Source: Teredinibacter waterburyi
GTDB lineage: Bacteria > Pseudomonadota > Gammaproteobacteria > Pseudomonadales > Cellvibrionaceae
Length of the DNA stretch: 57,780 nucleotides
Assembly: GCF_001922985.1 (NCBI RefSeq)
Contig: NZ_MRUH01000085.1
Span: forward strand, 1 to 57,780
Direction: 5' to 3'
The notes under the pieces: model-generated
What the model was told of the DNA's origin: nothing
What the model saw: the letters and a program-made list of their open reading frames with translations, nothing else
The model's database searches: none
Shown here: positions 53,238-57,780 of the stretch, piece by piece
Layout of the letters: each line of letters starts with the position of its first letter
Numbering within the stretch: the stretch's first letter is position 1
Translations under genes and position numbers: made by a program

Positions 53238-54668
53238 ATGACGACCTCTGAGCCCAACGCCATACACTCGTCAATTCGAGACACTTCACCGATGTTAGAG
53301 CAAGATAACCTACCAATTGATGACAATGCACGTAGAGTGCTTTCGGTAACCGAACTAAATCGCAAAGCAAAATCGCTACTGGAAATACACCTACCGCTGA
53401 TGTGGGTTCAGGGCGAGATCTCTAATATTTCGCGCCCTGCGTCTGGGCACATGTACTTCACCCTTAAAGACGAGCGCGCTCAAGTACGTTGCGCAATGTT
53501 CAAAAGTCGTAATAACCTTACAAAAATCACCCCTAAAACAGGTGATATGGTGCAGGTACGCGCACGCGTTAGCCTTTACGAAGGTAGAGGCGATTACCAA
53601 CTAATCGTTGAACATATGGAAGCCAGTGGTTTCGGCTTGCTGCAGCGCCGCTTCGACGAACTCAAACAATTGCTACAGGCAGAAGGTTTATTCGATCCAG
53701 AACGCAAACGGCAGCTACCTGAGATACCTAAGCATATAGCGATCATCACCTCACCCACCGGGGCCGCCGTGCGAGATATGCTAACGGTGCTGAAGCGACG
53801 CTTCCCGGCCATTCCAATTACAATCGTCCCTTCGGCAGTTCAGGGTGATGACGCCCCAAAACAATTGCTGGCAGCGCTCGATAGAGTGGAAGAGTCTAAG
53901 CGCTTTGACGTTGTTGTGCTATGTCGCGGCGGTGGCAGCCTGGAAGACTTGTGGGCATTCAATCACGAAAAACTTGCGCGCAGAATTGCAGGCTTCCCTA
54001 TTCCTGTTGTCAGCGCCATAGGCCATGAGGTCGACTTCTCTATTGCCGATTTTGTTGCCGATGTGCGCGCACCCACTCCGTCTGCAGCTGCCGAACTACT
54101 CTGTCCAAATAGCGCTGACTACGAGGTCGCCTTCCTTAATGCAGCACTCAGGCTAGCGCGCTTAATTCAAACCAAGATAGCGAGTGAAAAAACGCGTTTA
54201 CTTCACCTGAGGCAATTAGTTAAACACCCAGGAGAAAAAATCCAAACCTGGGCGCAGCGAACCGATCAATTAGAACTGCGTCTAGTTCGCGCACTTCGAG
54301 TACAGCAACAAACACGTTCTGCGAAAGTAGCAACTCTAGCCAGACAACTAAAAGCCCAAACACCAGCGCGAGCCATCAAACTTAGCCGTACAAATCTTGG
54401 TCGTCTACAGGCTCAACTGAACACTTCGATAAAACGGGCGCTACACAGCCGGCAACAACTGTTTGCAAACACTGTCGCCCAACTAGAGTTAGTCAGCCCG
54501 TTAAATATTTTGCAAAGAGGCTACAGTATCGCTCGCAACGCCCGCGGCGAACTTATCCGCTCCGCAAACCAAATTACCATCAACCAACATATCAATATCA
54601 CCCTCGCAGACGGAAACCTGCAAGCAGCCGTGACTGCAACCAATCCAAGCAAAAATAAAGCAAACTAA
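53238..54668 (+). CDS. xseA: Exodeoxyribonuclease VII large subunit
   Basis: This 476-residue nuclease subunit, with XseB, degrades single-stranded DNA. The N-terminal OB-fold has LPLMWVQGEISNISRPASGHMYFTLKD. The catalytic core has AIITSPTGAAVRDMLTVLKRRFP, VVLCRGGGSLEDLWAFN and VSAIGHEVDFSIADFVADVRAPTPSAAAE, followed by a long coiled coil. ATG 53238 or ATG 53292 could start it. It diverges from guaB. xseB is not in the window. Confidence 0.95.
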   Translation: MTTSEPNAIHSSIRDTSPMLEQDNLPIDDNARRVLSVTELNRKAKSLLEIHLPLMWVQGEISNISRPASGHMYFTLKDERAQVRCAMFKSRNNLTKITPKTGDMVQVRARVSLYEGRGDYQLIVEHMEASGFGLLQRRFDELKQLLQAEGLFDPERKRQLPEIPKHIAIITSPTGAAVRDMLTVLKRRFPAIPITIVPSAVQGDDAPKQLLAALDRVEESKRFDVVVLCRGGGSLEDLWAFNHEKLARRIAGFPIPVVSAIGHEVDFSIADFVADVRAPTPSAAAELLCPNSADYEVAFLNAALRLARLIQTKIASEKTRLLHLRQLVKHPGEKIQTWAQRTDQLELRLVRALRVQQQTRSAKVATLARQLKAQTPARAIKLSRTNLGRLQAQLNTSIKRALHSRQQLFANTVAQLELVSPLNILQRGYSIARNARGELIRSANQITINQHINITLADGNLQAAVTATNPSKNKAN

Positions 54669-54724
54669 AGCTTGATATGAATCGTTTGCGGTTCTAAAGC
54701 ACAGGGCTTAGACTTGCACCTCAA

Positions 54725-54800
54725 TTGTCGGGGTGCTTGCCAGCTGGCTCGCTGAGATTATACCCGTAGGACCTGATCGAGATTATGCTCGCGTAGGCAA
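54725..54800 (+). promoter_or_regulatory. TPP riboswitch (THI element) of thiO
   Basis: The THI-box sequence is clear: GGGGTGC, then GCTGAGATTATACCCGTAGG, ACCTGATC and GCGTAGG. P1 pairs TTGTC (54725-54729) with GGCAA (54796-54800), the latter lying just 5 nt before the thiO start codon. Thiamine pyrophosphate binding would close P1 over the ribosome site and block translation of thiOSG. Confidence 0.93.
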
Positions 54801-54805
54801 CAAAT

Positions 54806-56017
54806 ATGACCGAAGCACTGCCCCCCAGAGGCGACAACATCGCCCCTTCCTTGAATAAAACAAGCGCTTCAACCGCGCACTCAAAACGCAATTCACAAAA
54901 CATTGCGGTTGTTGGTGCTGGACTACTCGGCCGACTTTTAAGCTGGCGCTTGCTGTCCGCTGGGCATAGCGTAACCCTCTACGAAAGAGACTCTTTCGAA
55001 AATTCCCGCGCCGCCGCGTTCACAGCTGCCGGCATGATCTCTCCGATGAGTGAAGTGGTGGTCGCAGATCGATCCATATACGAAATGGGTTTACACTCGA
55101 TGCGTCTCTGGCAGGAATGGCTGCATCAATACCCCCAACACTTTAGCGGGGCTTATCAGCAGCAAGGTTCACTTGTTGTTGCTCACCCTCAGGATGAGAG
55201 CGAATTAGCGCAATTCTACCAAGATTTAAATTACCACCTAGGCACTGACAACGATGCTCGTTGGCTAGACCAAAGCGAACTCAAACAATTAGAGCCCGAC
55301 TTAAGCAACACACTGCAGAGAGGCTTATTTCTACCGCGAGAAGCGCACATAGACAATCGCCACTTTTTAAACAGTAGCCTAACGCTGCTGCAGCAATTAG
55401 GGGCCAACTTACAAGCCAACGCCAACGTAAGTCTCAATGATCAGGCCCTATGCAACGAACAAGCGTTAAGCCCATGTGACCTTATCGTCGATTGCCGCGG
55501 CATTGGATTAAAGCCAAACAACCCGCATATTCGCGGTGTTCGAGGTGAAGTACTTAGAGTCGAGAGCACAGAAATTCAGTTGGCTCGCCCCGTTAGGCTT
55601 ATGCACCCACGCTACAAGCTTTACGTAGTGCCACGCCCGAACCACCAATTTATTCTTGGCGCCACTGAAATTGAGAGCGAAGATCGCTCCCCTGTTAGCA
55701 TTCAATCGAGCCTCGAACTCAGCAGCGCGCTTTACACACTGAGCCCAGCATTTGCCGAAGCAAGAATTATTGAGATGGACGTTAATTTACGACCGAGCTT
55801 ACCAGACAACCTACCGGCAATTTTTCAGCGTAAAGTTAATGCTAATCAAGCCAGCGCCATTGATGTGATTGAATTAAATGGTTTATTTCGCCATGGTTAC
55901 CTACTCGCGCCAACTATGGTAGAGCAAGCACTAGCACTCATCGAACAAAACGGCTCGATACAGCCTTTTAGCGATCAGCTATTAAAGAAATGCCCAACCC
56001 AGAATAGCTCTCTATAA
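54806..56017 (+). CDS. thiO: Glycine oxidase / FAD-dependent amine oxidase
   Basis: The 403-residue flavoenzyme oxidises glycine to dehydroglycine, the precursor of the thiazole moiety of thiamine. It has the dinucleotide fold NIAVVGAGLLGRLLSWRLLSAG, an FAD/substrate region RAAAFTAAGMISPMSEVV and a closing FRHGYLLAPTM. About 30 polar residues precede the FAD motif. It is first in a thiO-thiS-thiG operon under a TPP riboswitch. Confidence 0.93.
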   Translation: MTEALPPRGDNIAPSLNKTSASTAHSKRNSQNIAVVGAGLLGRLLSWRLLSAGHSVTLYERDSFENSRAAAFTAAGMISPMSEVVVADRSIYEMGLHSMRLWQEWLHQYPQHFSGAYQQQGSLVVAHPQDESELAQFYQDLNYHLGTDNDARWLDQSELKQLEPDLSNTLQRGLFLPREAHIDNRHFLNSSLTLLQQLGANLQANANVSLNDQALCNEQALSPCDLIVDCRGIGLKPNNPHIRGVRGEVLRVESTEIQLARPVRLMHPRYKLYVVPRPNHQFILGATEIESEDRSPVSIQSSLELSSALYTLSPAFAEARIIEMDVNLRPSLPDNLPAIFQRKVNANQASAIDVIELNGLFRHGYLLAPTMVEQALALIEQNGSIQPFSDQLLKKCPTQNSSL

Positions 56018-56058
56018 AAGCGAGAGCTCAGAAAAATGGAAATCAACAAAGACATTTT

Positions 56059-56262
56059 ATGATTGAAATAAGCCTAAATGGCGAGCTCACCAAAGTAGCT
56101 GCCAACACCAACCTCGCGCAACTAGTTGCCCAGTTCAGCAACGCAGAAAAACCCGTCGCCGCAGCCATTGACGGCGACTTTGTGCCGCGCTCAGCACATG
56201 CGCAAACACAACTTAAAAGTGGCGATAAAATCGATTTGGTTAGCCCTGTTGGTGGAGGTTAA
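56059..56262 (+). CDS. thiS: Sulfur carrier protein ThiS
   Basis: This 67-residue ubiquitin-like carrier ends in VGGG, of which the C-terminal Gly-Gly is adenylated and thiocarboxylated to donate sulfur to thiazole. [13 protein letters not shown] is the typical first strand and [16 protein letters not shown] the last. It lies 41 bp after thiO and 4 bp before thiG. Confidence 0.93.
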   Translation: MIEISLNGELTKVAANTNLAQLVAQFSNAEKPVAAAIDGDFVPRSAHAQTQLKSGDKIDLVSPVGGG

Positions 56263-56266
56263 TAGC

Positions 56267-57073
56267 ATGACACTTGCCAACAACAATGATTCGCTAACAC
56301 TATATGACGAGACATTTACCAGCCGTTTTCTACTCGGCACCGCCCTTTACCCGTCGCCGCAAGCAATGCTCGACTCCATCGCGGCCTCACGCAGCGAAAT
56401 CGTCACCCTAGGACTGCGCCGACAAAGTCCAGAAGAAAATGGCGGCGCTGCCGTTTGGCAATTGATTAAATCTAGCGGCTGCAAGCTGTTACCGAATACA
56501 GCTGGCTGTAAATCGGTAAAGGAAGCCATAACAACAGCAGAAATGTCTCGCGAATTGTTTGAAACAGACTGGCTCAAACTCGAAGTTATCGGGGATGACT
56601 ACAACTTACAGCCCGACCCCTTTGCCTTGCTTGAAGCCGCAGGCGAACTTATTAAACGCGGTTTTAAAGTACTACCCTACTGCACCGATGACTTAGTACT
56701 CTGCCAACGTCTCGTGGATGTCGGTTGCAAAGTGCTTATGCCTTGGGGTTCACCTATCGGCACAGGGCAAGGCCTTCTAAACCGTTACAATTTACGCACG
56801 ATTCGCGAGCGCTTACCCAATATCCCCATGATCATTGATGCAGGCCTAGGCGCCCCCTCACAAGCTATGGAGGCTATGGAGATGGGCTTTGATGGCGTAC
56901 TATTAAACACCGCAGTCGCAAAAGCGCAGAAACCCGCGTTAATGGCAAAGTCCTTCGCCGACGCGATTGACGCGGGAAGAATGGCTCATAGCGCAGGCCT
57001 AATGCTAAAACGACAAACTGCCAGCGCCAGCACCCCAACCATCGGCCAGCCTTTTTGGCACCAAAATAGATAA
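56267..57073 (+). CDS. thiG: Thiazole synthase
   Basis: This 268-residue TIM-barrel enzyme joins 1-deoxyxylulose-5-P, dehydroglycine and ThiS thiocarboxylate into the thiazole phosphate. [14 protein letters not shown] holds the Schiff-base Lys. [17 protein letters not shown] and [19 protein letters not shown] form the phosphate site. The ATG at 56267 follows thiS by 4 bp; a longer frame from 56126 overlaps thiS and is spurious. Together with thiO and thiS it makes the oxygen-dependent thiazole branch. No other thi gene is in the window. Confidence 0.95.
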   Translation: MTLANNNDSLTLYDETFTSRFLLGTALYPSPQAMLDSIAASRSEIVTLGLRRQSPEENGGAAVWQLIKSSGCKLLPNTAGCKSVKEAITTAEMSRELFETDWLKLEVIGDDYNLQPDPFALLEAAGELIKRGFKVLPYCTDDLVLCQRLVDVGCKVLMPWGSPIGTGQGLLNRYNLRTIRERLPNIPMIIDAGLGAPSQAMEAMEMGFDGVLLNTAVAKAQKPALMAKSFADAIDAGRMAHSAGLMLKRQTASASTPTIGQPFWHQNR

Positions 57074-57222
57074 CCTGATATGGCGAAACGACTTCCTAGG
57101 TAATACACTTTTCAACCAAGTTAAAGATCAACAATTAATCCACAACAATGACGTTCCAAGATCACAGGTACTAACAATTCTAGTGCCATTACGCTCAACA
57201 ACCTTCATCACGGAGAGCCCCA

Positions 57223-57621
57223 ATGTTTAAGTTCAACGCCCTAATAAAAATCGCAACCGTATTAGCAACCACATGCGTCGGCGCCACGCTCCTAGTTAGT
57301 GCAGCCAGCTACGCCCAACAGGACGCTCAACAAAACGAAGCCAGCACAATGGATAGCAGCACAGAGAACGTCACAGCTAATGAAAGTACAAGTAGCAAGA
57401 GTATTTGCGTTCTTCAAGGCTTAGTACGACGTGTAGAAGTGGTATACGAAATTCCTGGCGAGAACCTTCCATGCGCAGTCAACTACTACAAAGACAGTGA
57501 AGCCCCCGGAGAGGTCAATACGCTTTGGAGCGCGCAAAATATAGATGGCTATTGCGAAGAAAAAGCTGGAAATTTTGTAGGCAAGCTAGAGTCTTGGGGC
57601 TGGATTTGCAACGAAAAATAA
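57223..57621 (+). CDS. Exported hypothetical protein
   Basis: The 132-residue protein has a signal peptide (about 1-31, ending SYA before QQD). A polar Ser/Thr/Asn-rich stretch follows, then a compact domain with VRRVEVVYEIPGENLPCAVNYY, a DSEAPGEVNTLWSAQN segment and GYCEEKAGNF, containing four cysteines. I recall no named family, but the tight pattern suggests a conserved periplasmic module. It stands alone, 150 bp after thiG, with GGAG before the ATG. Confidence 0.7.
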   Translation: MFKFNALIKIATVLATTCVGATLLVSAASYAQQDAQQNEASTMDSSTENVTANESTSSKSICVLQGLVRRVEVVYEIPGENLPCAVNYYKDSEAPGEVNTLWSAQNIDGYCEEKAGNFVGKLESWGWICNEK

Positions 57622-57780
57622 AGCCTCATTAGCACATTAGTAAAACAGTCGAGCACGAGTGGCTACCTATCTGAGTATCTAGATGACTACCACAGGTTAT
57701 AAAACTCAGCTTAGCCATCTATTCGTTCTTTCACACAGATCAAAGTGAAACGTTTCCAATCAAAAAAATGCCGCGCTATT

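Noticed and set aside
56126-56266. Long upstream extension of thiG
   Set aside because: It lies inside thiS in another frame; the genuine start follows the thiS stop by 4 bp.

Overview
The window looks like a piece of chromosome from a marine or polysaccharide-degrading gammaproteobacterium, probably of the Cellvibrionales (the Saccharophagus, Teredinibacter and Cellvibrio group). The main evidence is a secreted acetylxylan-esterase-like enzyme (21762-23237) that carries three CBM10-type cellulose-binding modules joined by long poly-serine linkers, a hallmark of that group. Gammaproteobacterial housekeeping genes surround it (purL, guaB/guaA, gltX, mltF, tadA, rlmA, mnmC, xseA, dusA and an FNR/ANR regulator). 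The placement is an inference from protein character, not from a phylogeny.

The window has two parts. Positions 1 to about 10.4 kb are AT-rich accessory DNA. The first 4.5 kb read as an integron gene-cassette array: short plus-strand ORFs, several with GTG or TTG starts, each followed by an attC-like element whose arms begin near YTAAC and end near GTTA. The cassettes encode an HD-domain protein, a lipoprotein, a metallopeptidase toxin-like domain overlapping a probable immunity lipoprotein, a frameshifted membrane protein, small exported or hypothetical proteins, and a 5'-truncated muramidase-like fragment. After the array come a membrane-anchored DJ-1/PfpI protein, an amidohydrolase lipoprotein lacking one metal-binding His, a broken IS256-family element, a VAO-type FAD oxidase and gene debris. 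The change to core sequence is at a tRNA-Ala(GGC) gene (10603-10678, minus strand) with a strong stable-RNA promoter; its 3' end faces the accessory region.

From 10.8 kb to the end the window is conserved core with short operons. In order: guanine deaminase; gltX; a nitroreductase; modABC; a PilJ-type chemoreceptor; dps and dusA diverging around a Fur-like palindrome; the modular esterase; transaldolase; a TerB-like protein; a FapA(DUF342)-CBS-HDOD group; GDPD and aldo/keto reductase; purL; mltF; DUF1653-rlmA-tadA on the minus strand; two flavodoxins overlapping mnmC; ComFB, glutaminyl cyclotransferase, trhP(yegQ) and a hexose-6-P mutarotase; a HemN-like protein without radical-SAM cysteines next to anr and DUF4202; guaB-guaA; xseA; and a TPP-riboswitch-controlled thiO-thiS-thiG set.

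The parts that best repay a second look are the toxin/immunity-rich cassette array, with an exact attC-to-muramidase junction and a start-less ORF ending inside an attC site, and the iron-sulfur-less HemN-like gene next to anr with a near-consensus FNR box in its promoter. The RlmA variant with a split zinc finger and the amidohydrolase with an altered metal site come next.
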